Below are positions 55,202 through 63,471 of a stretch of DNA of 64,000 nucleotides, in pieces. The notes under the pieces are model-generated. The model did not search any database and was not told where the DNA came from. It saw nothing but the letters and a program-made list of their open reading frames with translations. Made by a program: the position numbers and the translations under genes. The stretch's first letter is position 1, and each line of letters begins with the position of its first letter. Source of the DNA: Shewanella intestini (lineage in GTDB: Bacteria; Pseudomonadota; Gammaproteobacteria; Enterobacterales; Shewanellaceae); contig NZ_JAAIKR010000006.1 of NCBI RefSeq assembly GCF_018221465.1, positions 124,001 to 188,000 on the forward strand, read 5' to 3'.

Positions 55202-55331
55202 ATACTGACCCAAATTAATGGTTATAAATGTTGAATATGATACAAATATGCAGGCTTTAAACTAATACCTTTAAATTTTACGTAACATTTAGTTAAATTT
55301 AATATAATAATAGACTTCGTTAGGAGTGATG

Positions 55332-56885
55332 ATGAAATTTCAAAAGCTTGCATTAGCCGTAATGGTATCTGCACTATTTACTGGTACAACCGTCGCTAAA
55401 GATGTTGACCTTTATAAGAGTGAAAACTGGCAAAAAACTTTCCCTGAACAATATAAAACTTGGGCAGAAACTGAAGAAACAACGCCAGCTTCTGGTCAAT
55501 TAGATGACTTATTAGCAAGTAACCCTAATCTGGTTACCGCTTGGGCCGGTTATGGCTTTGCTAAAGACTATAATCGCGCACGTGGGCACCACTTTGCATT
55601 AACTGACATCATTAAAACATTACGTGTTGGGCATCCAATGGTTGGCCACGACGGTAAAGTTGTTGGTGAAGCAATGGCTGCAAGCTGTTGGTCTTGTAAA
55701 ACACCTGACGTTGCACGCATGTATGATGAAGTGGGTGAAGCGAAGTTCTCTGACAACGCTTTCTCTACTTGGGGTGAAGAAATGTCTAACACAATCGGTT
55801 GTGCCGATTGTCATGAACTTGGTAAAGAAGACGTTCGCTTAAGCCGTCCATATGCTGATCGCGCAATGAAAGCAATTGGTAAAGACTTCACTAAGCAAGA
55901 CTCTGTTATGCAAGCAAGTCAAACTTGTGCGCAGTGTCACGTTGAATACTACTTCGACGGTACAGACAGTAAGAAAGTGAAATACCCATGGGATTACTGG
56001 GTACCAGGTGTTAACACTGACTACAAAGCGTTTGTAAACTACAAAGGCACAGACGGTCTGTACAAAGGTTTCGCAGCTGAAGCACAACTTGCTTATTACG
56101 ATAGCCGTAACTTTAAAGATTGGACCAACGCGATTTCTGGTGCACCGATGCTTAAAGCACAGCATCCTGAATATGAAAACATGTTAGACCGTACTGAACA
56201 TGCAATGGAAGACCATTTAGAATTCGGTTGTTCTACTTGTCACATGCCGAAAGCGACTAACGCCGCGGGTAAAGAGTACTCTAACCATAAAGTTACCTTT
56301 GAAGCCGCAACATTGCCAGAAACGTGTACTAGCTGTCATGAAGGCGCTGATTTCAAAGAAATCTTTGCTGAACGTAAAGCTGAAATCAACAAACTACGTT
56401 TTGACGCAAATGGTACTGACCCACGCCTAACTGAAGTGCACTTTAAAGCACAAGCAATTTGGGCTGCAAATGGCATCAAAGGCTTAGAAGCTGGCGAATC
56501 AATTGGCAAAGCAAAAGCGAATTATGAAGCTGCTCTTAAAGCGAAAAACCCACTTGCTGCTGAAATGAACAGCTTATTAGTTGAAGTTAGAAATGCACAA
56601 TGGTTCTGGGACTCGGCAACCGCTTCTCATGGTATCCACGCTCATAACCCAGCTGAAGCGATTCGTTTGTTAGAAAAATCTAACGCGATTCTAGATGTGG
56701 CACTTGCTCAAGCAAACAAACTATTAGCTAAGTACGCACCTAGCTATAAGTACGATGCAAGCAAATACGACACTAAAGCGAAAGTTCAACCGTTAGCAGG
56801 CTTAAACCTTGAAGCCATGCAGTCTTCTAAGAAAGAGTTCCTAGAAAAACGTGTTGAAAAAGAATGGCCAGCTAAACTTCAGTAA
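55332..56885 (+). CDS. nrfA: Pentahaem cytochrome c nitrite reductase NrfA
   Basis: About 517 residues from the ATG at 55332, which has AGGAG 5 nt upstream; two earlier in-frame starts are too close to it. A signal peptide (MKFQKLALAVMVSALFTGTTVAK) sends it to the periplasm. Five haem sites are visible: CWSCK (lysine-ligated catalytic haem), CADCH, CAQCH, CSTCH and CTSCH. It reduces nitrite to ammonium with six electrons. The C-terminal extension (after GIHAHNPAEAIRLLEKSN) makes it longer than the 467-residue S. oneidensis enzyme I recall. No nrfBCD follows, as expected for Shewanella, where CymA is thought to feed it. Confidence 0.97.
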   Translation: MKFQKLALAVMVSALFTGTTVAKDVDLYKSENWQKTFPEQYKTWAETEETTPASGQLDDLLASNPNLVTAWAGYGFAKDYNRARGHHFALTDIIKTLRVGHPMVGHDGKVVGEAMAASCWSCKTPDVARMYDEVGEAKFSDNAFSTWGEEMSNTIGCADCHELGKEDVRLSRPYADRAMKAIGKDFTKQDSVMQASQTCAQCHVEYYFDGTDSKKVKYPWDYWVPGVNTDYKAFVNYKGTDGLYKGFAAEAQLAYYDSRNFKDWTNAISGAPMLKAQHPEYENMLDRTEHAMEDHLEFGCSTCHMPKATNAAGKEYSNHKVTFEAATLPETCTSCHEGADFKEIFAERKAEINKLRFDANGTDPRLTEVHFKAQAIWAANGIKGLEAGESIGKAKANYEAALKAKNPLAAEMNSLLVEVRNAQWFWDSATASHGIHAHNPAEAIRLLEKSNAILDVALAQANKLLAKYAPSYKYDASKYDTKAKVQPLAGLNLEAMQSSKKEFLEKRVEKEWPAKLQ

Positions 56886-56926
56886 TTAATTACTGAAGTT
56901 TACTACGATTCCCAACATTCTTGACC

Positions 56927-56958
56927 ATGCCAACCGATGCAAATCGGTTGGCATTTTT
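56927..56958 (+). terminator. nrfA terminator
   Basis: ATGCCAACCGAT (56927-56938) pairs perfectly with ATCGGTTGGCAT (56943-56954) over GCAA, followed by TTTTT. It lies 40 bp after the nrfA stop. Confidence 0.94.
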
Positions 56959-57151
56959 AGTTTTAAGGTTTTAAGGTTTTAATCATTAATCGCTACCGAC
57001 ATTGACGATAACCAGTACAGTAATGAACTCTGGTTGAACGGCAAAGGCACATATTTACGGGCACAGATAAAGGTGAAATGTATTGCTCAGGTAATCTGGG
57101 AGCATTATAGGTGAAATACCGATGGTTAATTGTCTGCCGTTGCGGTTATGC

Positions 57152-57191
57152 TTATTCAGTTATTCAGTTATTCAGTTATTCAGTTATTCAG
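57152..57191. repeat. Tandem repeat, 5 x TTATTCAG
   Basis: Five perfect copies of the 8-bp unit, ending 30 bp upstream of the RRF-family start codon, so it overlaps the expected promoter or 5' leader of that gene. The unit is related in form to the GTTGCTGA array at 1635-1690. Confidence 0.93.
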
Positions 57192-57221
57192 TTATTTTGT
57201 TAATTCAGTGTCTATTTTCAT

Positions 57222-57614
57222 ATGCCAAAAAATCACATCATTATTGCATTGCCTTCGCTTATCCACCGTATCGGTAGGGAAGCGCTCAATGAAGCGAAAA
57301 AAACGGCAATAACACTGGGCTGCCAGTTTAGCCGTGTACGCCGTTCACGAAATTGGTCGTTGTCTGGTGAGGCCATAAAAATACAACAACTTAATAGCCA
57401 ATTGCAGCATCAAGGTAATCAAAACTATCACTACCTTATTCAAAAAGTTGACCGCGGGTTATTAGAACATGTCGATAAATTAGAACCGTTAGAAGATAAA
57501 CTGATTCGATTAATGACTGAAAACCCCAGCATGACATTAGCCGAGTTGATGCAGTTAACCGATTGCGATTTAGCCCAAGCCAGAAGCGCCAGATTTCAAG
57601 TTGATTGCTGGTAG
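57222..57614 (+). CDS. Ribosome recycling factor-family small protein
   Basis: A 130-residue protein, MPKNHIIIALPSLIHRIGREALNEAKKTA, then the helical C-terminus LMTENPSMTLAELMQLTDCDLAQAR. I recognise it as the short family annotated as RRF-related (PF12614-type) in Shewanella and Vibrio, distinct from true Frr. Basic residues in the first half (SRVRRSRNW) could contact RNA. Function is not established. The 8-bp array upstream may influence its expression. Confidence 0.7.
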   Translation: MPKNHIIIALPSLIHRIGREALNEAKKTAITLGCQFSRVRRSRNWSLSGEAIKIQQLNSQLQHQGNQNYHYLIQKVDRGLLEHVDKLEPLEDKLIRLMTENPSMTLAELMQLTDCDLAQARSARFQVDCW

Positions 57615-57770
57615 ACATAGGTAGGTCAGTGTAAATTCAAACACTTGTATTAATTGTGTCATGTCGATACACTCAATGGCAATTTTATGCCCATTGGTGT
57701 TTCATTTAGTGTCATTTTCTCACGGCTGTCACATGTCGGTTTGTCACTGAGTTTACAAAGGATTCTGTTT

Positions 57771-59003
57771 ATGTCTCAGCCTCAACACTTATCATCCCCA
57801 CTTAAAATAACCGCGCAAGCGACAACTAAAAACCGCCTGTTTAAATCGGCAATGAGTGAGCAGTTAGGTGACAAAACTTTTGCCCCTTCAGCACAGCTCG
57901 TGAACTTATATAAAGTATGGGCCAATGGCGGTACAGGGATATTGATTACCGGTAATGTGATGGTTGATCGCACCGCGTTAGGTGAGCCGAAAAATGTCGT
58001 ATTAGATAGCGCTTCAGATGTCGCACCTTTTAAAAAGTGGGCGCAAGCGGGGACGCAAAACAACACCCAATTATGGATGCAGTTAAATCATCCGGGTAAA
58101 CAAACGCCTAAGTTTTTAAGCCCTGTACCGGTTGCACCTTCAGCAGTGCCATTATCAAAAGCCTTACAAAGTGGTTTTAATACCCCGCGTGCGCTTGAGG
58201 AAAATGAAATACTGGCCATTGTAGAATGTTTTGCTGTTGCTGCTGAAAAAGCCCAACAGGCGGGCTTTACTGGGGTACAAATTCATGGCGCTCATGGTTA
58301 TTTAGTGAGTCAGTTTTTGTCGCCACACCATAACCGCCGTGACGATAAATGGGGCGGCAGCTTAGAGAATAGAATGCGTTTTGTGCGTGAAATTTACCGC
58401 GCTATTCGTACTCGAGTCGGGAATGAGTTTCCAATCGGAATAAAACTAAACTCTGCTGATTTTCAAAAAGGGGGCTTTAGTGAAGACGACTCGATTGAGG
58501 TCATGAAAACCTTAGAACAAGATGGGATTAACTTGCTTGAGATTTCCGGTGGTAACTACGAAAACCCAAGTATGATGGGCGCGAAAGTCAAAAAATCAAC
58601 TGTGGCACGCGAAGCTTACTTTTTAGATTATGCCGAAAAGGCCAAGCAGGTGTTGTCAATTCCGTTGGTTGTTACTGGTGGTTTTCGTTCAAGTCATGCC
58701 ATGGAAAGTGCATTAACCTCACAAGCAACAGATATGATAGGTGTTGCGCGACCTTTAGCTGTTGTGCCCGACTTAGCGAATAAGTTATTAGCTGACAGCA
58801 GTTATACCATTGCGCTTAAACCCTTGACCACAGGTGTTAAGTCGTTGGACTTTATGGCAATGCTTAATATCACTTGGTATGAGCAACAACTTAAGCTTAT
58901 TGGTCAAGGTAAGTCGCCTAAGCCTAATATGAGTGCATGGACATCGGTATTGCGAACCTTTGCTGGCATGGGCAGGGCAGCATTTAAAAAGCGCCGCGCT
59001 TGA
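57771..59003 (+). CDS. Old Yellow Enzyme-family NADH:flavin oxidoreductase
   Basis: About 410 residues from the ATG at 57771 (MSQPQHLSSPLK), preceded by AAAGGA; a longer frame to 57654 has no ribosome site. The family motif VQIHGAHGYLVSQFLSPHHNRRDDKWGGSLENRM is plain, with LWMQLNHPGKQ for the FMN site. These enzymes reduce the C=C bond of enones and related compounds with FMN and NAD(P)H. No 4Fe-4S or C-terminal pyridine-nucleotide domain is present, so it is the single-domain type. The physiological substrate is unknown. Confidence 0.9.
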   Translation: MSQPQHLSSPLKITAQATTKNRLFKSAMSEQLGDKTFAPSAQLVNLYKVWANGGTGILITGNVMVDRTALGEPKNVVLDSASDVAPFKKWAQAGTQNNTQLWMQLNHPGKQTPKFLSPVPVAPSAVPLSKALQSGFNTPRALEENEILAIVECFAVAAEKAQQAGFTGVQIHGAHGYLVSQFLSPHHNRRDDKWGGSLENRMRFVREIYRAIRTRVGNEFPIGIKLNSADFQKGGFSEDDSIEVMKTLEQDGINLLEISGGNYENPSMMGAKVKKSTVAREAYFLDYAEKAKQVLSIPLVVTGGFRSSHAMESALTSQATDMIGVARPLAVVPDLANKLLADSSYTIALKPLTTGVKSLDFMAMLNITWYEQQLKLIGQGKSPKPNMSAWTSVLRTFAGMGRAAFKKRRA

Positions 59004-59075
59004 TTTCCCCATGTTATTAATGAGCTAACGCGTTGGTGTGCTGTTGTGTTGACTCGTTGCTAATTAAAGACAATA

Positions 59076-59111
59076 AAAGGGAGGTGGTCATGTAAATGAT
59101 CACCTCCCTTT
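59076..59111. terminator. Bidirectional terminator between OYE and polyferredoxin genes
   Basis: AAAGGGAGGTG (59076-59086) pairs with CACCTCCCTTT (59101-59111), with an inner extension (GTCAT/ATGAT). T tracts on both sides suit the two convergent genes. Confidence 0.88.
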
Positions 59112-59197
59112 TTAACTATTTGTCGCTAAGTGAATGTTAGCTGAAATAGCATTAAATCTATATCAATGGCGGTTGGCCGTCGCCAAAGTTAACGCAA

Positions 59198-60412
59198 TTA
59201 ATGGCCAATTTTATTCAAGTGTTGAATTAGCATCATTCTTAATTCAGTTGGTGTTTCACTGTGCCAAATCCCGCCAACATATGCCCATAATGGGATCATA
59301 AATAGCAAAATCAATAGCATGATAGCTAAGCCTCTGGCTGACATTTTGATACCGCTACGGGTACTAAAATACAGCGCTTCTTTTTTAGGGCAAGCCGCCA
59401 CACAGTTCATACAAGCTTGGCATTCATCGCTGCGCACCGTGGATTGAGTATGGACAATAATATTGGCCGGACAGGCGCGAGTACATTTGTCGCACTTCAT
59501 ACCTTTACTGTTGATTAAGCAATGCTCAGTGCTTCGGCGAATTTTAAATGGACTCAAAAAGCTAATTAGTCCTAATAGTGCGCCGTAAGGGCAAATATAG
59601 CGACAAAATGCTTGGCGCTTCCATAATGCGAGGAACAAAATAAGGCCAAAGCAGAATAGAGCAATAGGGCCAGGACTTAAGAAAAAGTAAGCCATTTTTA
59701 GGTCGGCCACTTTATGATAATAACCGTCTAAATAATGTGGAATACTAGCGAGCGGCATGGTGATGACGATGAATAACAACGCAATCAAAAATAAATATTT
59801 GACCATGCGTAATATCCAATCTAACCATGCTGGTGGGGCAAATTCTTCTTTAATAAAGCGCTTACGCAATTTATATAAGTAGTCACCAGCAAGTCCTAAA
59901 GGACAAGCCCAACCACAAAATGCGCGTTTGCATAATAGCCCTGTTAGCAATACGACGACTAACATCACCGCTGCCGCAGGATGGTCGTTATCGAATATGC
60001 CTAAGCCAATTGCGGCTTTGAGTTCAATGCCACCGGCTATTGGTAAAAAGGCATCACCAATATCAGGGCGCACCAGTATGGGGTCAACGCCTGCTTTTAA
60101 CATGGCGGCATTAATGGCAAATTGCACCGCGACTAACATCATAGATAAAGCCAGTGCATGGCGGATTAACTCTCGTAATAAATTAATCCGTTGCTGGCCT
60201 TGGGCTATTTCTGGTTGGAATTTCTTTAAGGTAAATAGGCCGACGAGTGCGACCCCAAGGCCAATAAATAGTGGCCAGTGTAAACTGACTAACATGGCAG
60301 CCGCTAACATGGCGGCTGTAATCGCAGCCCCCCATTTATTGTGACTCCAGTAAAGCAAACTAATGCTGTAAACCAGCGCCAGCATGAGGGTAATTGATTC
60401 AATTGTGCTCAT
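59198..60412 (-). CDS. NapH/NosR-like membrane polyferredoxin
   Basis: A 404-residue protein with about eight hydrophobic segments and paired CX2-3CP motifs: CGWACPLG and CRYICPYGALLG in loops, then two [4Fe-4S] clusters in CDKCTRACPANIIV and CQACMNCVAACPKKEAL. This matches the NapH/NosR C-terminal/CcoG-like group, which pass electrons between quinol and periplasmic or cytosolic iron-sulfur partners. No nap, nos or cco genes are adjacent, so its partner is unknown. Confidence 0.83.
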   Translation of the reverse strand: MSTIESITLMLALVYSISLLYWSHNKWGAAITAAMLAAAMLVSLHWPLFIGLGVALVGLFTLKKFQPEIAQGQQRINLLRELIRHALALSMMLVAVQFAINAAMLKAGVDPILVRPDIGDAFLPIAGGIELKAAIGLGIFDNDHPAAAVMLVVVLLTGLLCKRAFCGWACPLGLAGDYLYKLRKRFIKEEFAPPAWLDWILRMVKYLFLIALLFIVITMPLASIPHYLDGYYHKVADLKMAYFFLSPGPIALFCFGLILFLALWKRQAFCRYICPYGALLGLISFLSPFKIRRSTEHCLINSKGMKCDKCTRACPANIIVHTQSTVRSDECQACMNCVAACPKKEALYFSTRSGIKMSARGLAIMLLILLFMIPLWAYVGGIWHSETPTELRMMLIQHLNKIGH

Positions 60413-60597
60413 TCGATAACTTCGTTAAATGATAATGTTACCTCTGAGAGAGCGATTTTAAACAAGAGTTCATTTAAGCTAATCGGTTTGTGATCCAGTC
60501 CTTAAAAATACGGTTTTAGTGATCGCTATGCAGCGACATTGCAACTTAATTAAGTGCATGATGGGGTTTACTTTTCCACTATCTACCCGTCAATGAA

Positions 60598-61455
60598 TTA
60601 CGACTCAACATAAGCATCATTAATGCGTAGTAACCGTTGTTGCTCTTCCTCTTTCGCTGCTTCAATTTCATCAAGTACAGCGTTGACATCAGCAATATGA
60701 TTGCTGTCTTTGAATTTGCCGCTGAGCTGAGTTTCGGGAGTGAGATTACCCGCTTCAAACAATGCCCACATTTCTTTGGCATATTGAGTTTGGCTAAGTT
60801 CATTTGCAAATTGGCTGTAATAGTGAGTCATGTTATTTACGTCGCGTGCAAACATCCATTGAGCATTGTTATTTGCGGCAGCGTCAACGGCTTGAGGTAA
60901 GTCGATGATGACCGGTCCTTGGCTGTCTACCAACACATTAAATTCAGATAAGTCGCCGTGGACAATGCCTGCGCATAACATCAATTTAGTGTATTCAATC
61001 ATAAGGGAATGATCGCGCAAGGCTTGTTCTGGCGTTAAGGTGACATCATTGAGTCTTGGCGCAACTGCGCCTTCGTCATCGGTAACTAACTCCATTAATA
61101 ACACTCCGGAAAAACAACCATAAGGCTGCGGTACACGTACCCCTGCATCTGCAAGTTTGTATAACGCATCCACTTCAGCACTTTGCCAAGCTTGTTCTTG
61201 TTGATCGCGGCCAAACTTAGAGCCTTTTTCCATTGCCCTTGCTCGGCGACTGTTACGTACTTTGCGCCCTTCTTGGTATTTCACAGCTTGTTTGAAACTG
61301 CGTTTGTCCACGTCTTTATAAACTTTGGCGCAGCGGATGTTGTCGCCACTTTTGACGATATAAACACTGGCTTCTTTGCCACTCATTAATTGGCTTAGGA
61401 CAGCGTCAACTAAACCTTCTTCAACCAGTGGTTGGATTCGTTTTGGGATTTTCAT
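60598..61455 (-). CDS. RIO1-type protein kinase (PA4780-like)
   Basis: A 285-residue protein of the RIO family. MSGKEASVYIVKSGDN is the ATP-loop equivalent, CAKVYKDVDKRSFKQA holds the Lys, HGDLSEFNVLV is the catalytic loop and VIIDLPQAVDAA the metal loop. RIO kinases have no activation segment. The bacterial group (PA4780-type) has no firmly known substrate. It is a single gene upstream of a cold-shock gene, divergent from it. Confidence 0.9.
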   Translation of the reverse strand: MKIPKRIQPLVEEGLVDAVLSQLMSGKEASVYIVKSGDNIRCAKVYKDVDKRSFKQAVKYQEGRKVRNSRRARAMEKGSKFGRDQQEQAWQSAEVDALYKLADAGVRVPQPYGCFSGVLLMELVTDDEGAVAPRLNDVTLTPEQALRDHSLMIEYTKLMLCAGIVHGDLSEFNVLVDSQGPVIIDLPQAVDAAANNNAQWMFARDVNNMTHYYSQFANELSQTQYAKEMWALFEAGNLTPETQLSGKFKDSNHIADVNAVLDEIEAAKEEEQQRLLRINDAYVES

Positions 61456-61985
61456 TGCGCCCTTATACCGTAATTACTGCCAATATGGAATTAGCAATAC
61501 AAATTGAACCCAATGACAAACAAATGCGTTCAATGTGCTTAAAATGAGTAGCGTGTGGTTAAGGCACGAAAGGAAGGTATAAAAATACAATGAAAACAAT
61601 GAATAAACTGTAATATGGACTTTTTTATCAATTTATCACTTTCTTTAATGTCAACTTAAGCTAAATCAGTCTAAACTATGTGCGGATTTTGTTAGGTGCT
61701 ACCGAGAGAGATGATTCACCGGTGCTGATAGCAGATATTCAGAGAAAATTGATAAAAGGTTAATAATAAGCCTTTACAATAGCCGAAACTGCTGTACGAT
61801 GCCTCTTGCTCTGATATTCAGAGTTATTAGTGAACCATCAAGTAAAAGTTAAGCCTAAGATCTCTGCGTTATCGTTGTTATCCCAGTGTTTCCTTAGCTT
61901 CATCGTCACATTTAATAATTCAAGCTCAGTGCATCGCATTAAAGCGATAGATTTTATTAATTTTCATAATATTAAGGGACACATC
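61456..61985. promoter_or_regulatory. Divergent region with cold-shock leader
   Basis: About 530 bp between the RIO kinase and the cold-shock gene. It has a candidate promoter at 61773-61800 and two 11-bp direct copies of GATATTCAGAG (61734-61744, 61813-61823). The part after the promoter would be a leader of about 180 nt. Confidence 0.5.
61773..61800 (+). promoter_or_regulatory. Candidate sigma-70 promoter of the cold-shock gene
   Basis: TTTACA (61773-61778) and TACGAT (61795-61800) are 16 bp apart. Transcription would start near 61807 and give a leader of about 180 nt, the typical size in cspA-type genes, where leader structure controls translation at low temperature. Confidence 0.5.
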
Positions 61986-62198
61986 ATGTCTAACAAAACA
62001 ACTGGTATCGTAAAATGGTTCAACGAAGATAAAGGTTTCGGTTTCATTACTCCTGATAATGGCGGCGCTGACGTATTCGTTCATTTCCGTTCAATCGCTT
62101 CAGAAGGTTTCAAAACTTTAGCTGAAGGCCAAAAAGTATCTTTCGAAGTAGAACAAGGTCAAAAAGGCCCACAAGCTGCTAACGTAGTTGGTGAATAA
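61986..62198 (+). CDS. Cold-shock protein, CspA family
   Basis: A 70-residue protein, [20 protein letters not shown] (RNP1 KGFGFI), then DVFVHFRSI (RNP2-type VFVHF). The ATG at 61986 follows AAGGGA; an upstream frame to 61830 would add 52 unrelated residues and is the leader. CspA-type proteins melt RNA structure at low temperature. It is followed by a strong terminator. Confidence 0.94.
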   Translation: MSNKTTGIVKWFNEDKGFGFITPDNGGADVFVHFRSIASEGFKTLAEGQKVSFEVEQGQKGPQAANVVGE

Positions 62199-62213
62199 GT
62201 CTACTTTGTAGAT

Positions 62214-62247
62214 AAGCGCGAATGGGCAACCATTTGCGCTTTTTTTT
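62214..62247 (+). terminator. Terminator of the cold-shock gene
   Basis: AAGCGCGAATGG (62214-62225) pairs with CCATTTGCGCTT (62230-62241) with one G-T wobble over GCAA, followed by a T tract. Confidence 0.93.
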
Positions 62248-62264
62248 GATTTTTTAAATACTGA

Positions 62265-62329
62265 TTAACTGCTTGTCTTAACTGCTTGTCTTAACTGCTT
62301 GTCTTAACTGCTTGTCTTAACTGCTTGTC
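62265..62329. repeat. Tandem repeat, 5 x TTAACTGCTTGTC
   Basis: Five perfect 13-bp copies, then two degenerate copies (TTAACTGTATGTT, TTAACCGCTTGCT) running to the LysR gene end. It lies between the cold-shock terminator and the convergent LysR gene. Confidence 0.94.
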
Positions 62330-62394
62330 TTAACTGTATGTTTTAACCGCTTGCTGTATCCCGTTGCGGAATTTGTGATTGTAAAAATCCATCG

Positions 62395-63357
62395 CTAGTT
62401 ATTAGCGTTGGGGCTAACAGCTAACGACTTAGCTTCAATCTTTTTCAGTTGATTAAAATGCGCGCTTAATCGCTCAATAAAGGCTTTTACTCTTTCAGGC
62501 AAATAACTGCGGCTTGGGTAAACAACATGTAAGTCGGCCTTTGCCATGAAGTTGTTTTTTTGAAAATCTTGATTGTAATCGGCTAAAATGACCTGCAATC
62601 GGTTATGTTCAATGTCGTCAGCGACATCACAATATGATTTTAATGCAATCCCAGCCCCTTCTACTGCCCAACGTCTCACTTGAGCACCATCATTAGTTGA
62701 CCTCGCCGGTTTGATAACCATCGACATATGTTGGCTGTCTTTATGAAAATGCCAAGTAACTAAAGGTTCAACTTCGCGCACTAAAGCTAAACAGTCATGA
62801 TGTATTAGGCATTGTGGTGTGCGAGGCGTGCCTTTGCGTGCAAGATAATCAGGTGAGGCACACAGCACACGGTGGCTTTGGTATAAATTTTTAGAGATTA
62901 AATTGCTGTCAGGCAATGCACCATAACGAATGGCTAAATCAAAATTTTGATCCGACAAATTCATAATGCCATCAGACAGGTAAACATAGGGTTGCACATT
63001 TGGAAAGTCAGCAACAAACTGGTCGATAATAGGCACAATGTGTAGCTGACCGATATCAGACGGGGCGGTAATTCTTAACGGGCCTGATAACGTTGCTTTA
63101 CCGACTTGTAGCTGCGCCTCTGCTTGCTCTACCTCGCTCAATACCCGCTGGCAGGCATCAAAAAAGATGCGGCCTTCCTCAGTCAAGTTAACTTGGCGGG
63201 TAGTACGATTAAGTAAACGGGTGCCATAACGTTGTTCAAGACCATTTATTCTGGCTGTCATTCTGGCTGGAGACAAGCCAACCACTCTTCCTGCAGCGGC
63301 TAAGCCACCGTTTTTAATTACTTTAACGAATAGCTCCATATCACCAAGCTTATCCAT
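62395..63357 (-). CDS. LysR-family transcriptional regulator
   Basis: A 320-residue regulator. The N-terminal helix-turn-helix is MELFVKVIKNGGLAAAGRVVGLSPARMTARINGLEQRYGTRLLNRTTR; the rest is the periplasmic-binding-like effector domain (ITAPSDIGQLHIVPIIDQF). It is divergent from an MFS transporter gene with a short shared promoter, the usual arrangement for LysR control of an exporter. Confidence 0.92.
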   Translation of the reverse strand: MDKLGDMELFVKVIKNGGLAAAGRVVGLSPARMTARINGLEQRYGTRLLNRTTRQVNLTEEGRIFFDACQRVLSEVEQAEAQLQVGKATLSGPLRITAPSDIGQLHIVPIIDQFVADFPNVQPYVYLSDGIMNLSDQNFDLAIRYGALPDSNLISKNLYQSHRVLCASPDYLARKGTPRTPQCLIHHDCLALVREVEPLVTWHFHKDSQHMSMVIKPARSTNDGAQVRRWAVEGAGIALKSYCDVADDIEHNRLQVILADYNQDFQKNNFMAKADLHVVYPSRSYLPERVKAFIERLSAHFNQLKKIEAKSLAVSPNANN

Positions 63358-63370
63358 ATTTGACCTTTAT

Positions 63371-63448
63371 TTTGTATTTCGGAATATTAATTTTATATTT
63401 GTAGCAATTGTTTTGTATAAGTGCAAAGTATATTTTGTCGCATACAAA
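63371..63448. promoter_or_regulatory. Divergent LysR/MFS operator region
   Basis: TTTGTAT occurs at 63371-63377 and 63412-63418, with the inverse ATACAAA at 63442-63448. This repeated, partly dyad pattern between a LysR gene and its divergent transporter fits a LysR binding region; assignment of RBS and ABS boxes is inference. Confidence 0.4.
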
Positions 63449-63471
63449 GATTGTTAAATTGGAAAAGAATG

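Larger units (their letters stand above)
54334..55331. promoter_or_regulatory. nrfA upstream region, about 1 kb
   Basis: A very AT-rich region upstream of nrfA and the divergent OpuAC-like gene. It contains the NarP-like site (55122-55137) and the CRP-like site (55186-55201). An 80-codon minus-strand frame at 54773-55015 looks spurious. Nothing else is supported. Confidence 0.5.
56886..57221. other. Intergenic region with terminator and 8-bp arrays
   Basis: It holds the nrfA terminator, a 2.75-copy TTTTAAGG run at 56961-56982, and the TTATTCAG array at 57152-57191. No other gene is visible. Confidence 0.55.

Noticed and set aside
1635-62329. Tandem arrays considered as CRISPR
   Set aside because: Units are 6-14 bp and contiguous with no unique spacers, and no cas genes are present.
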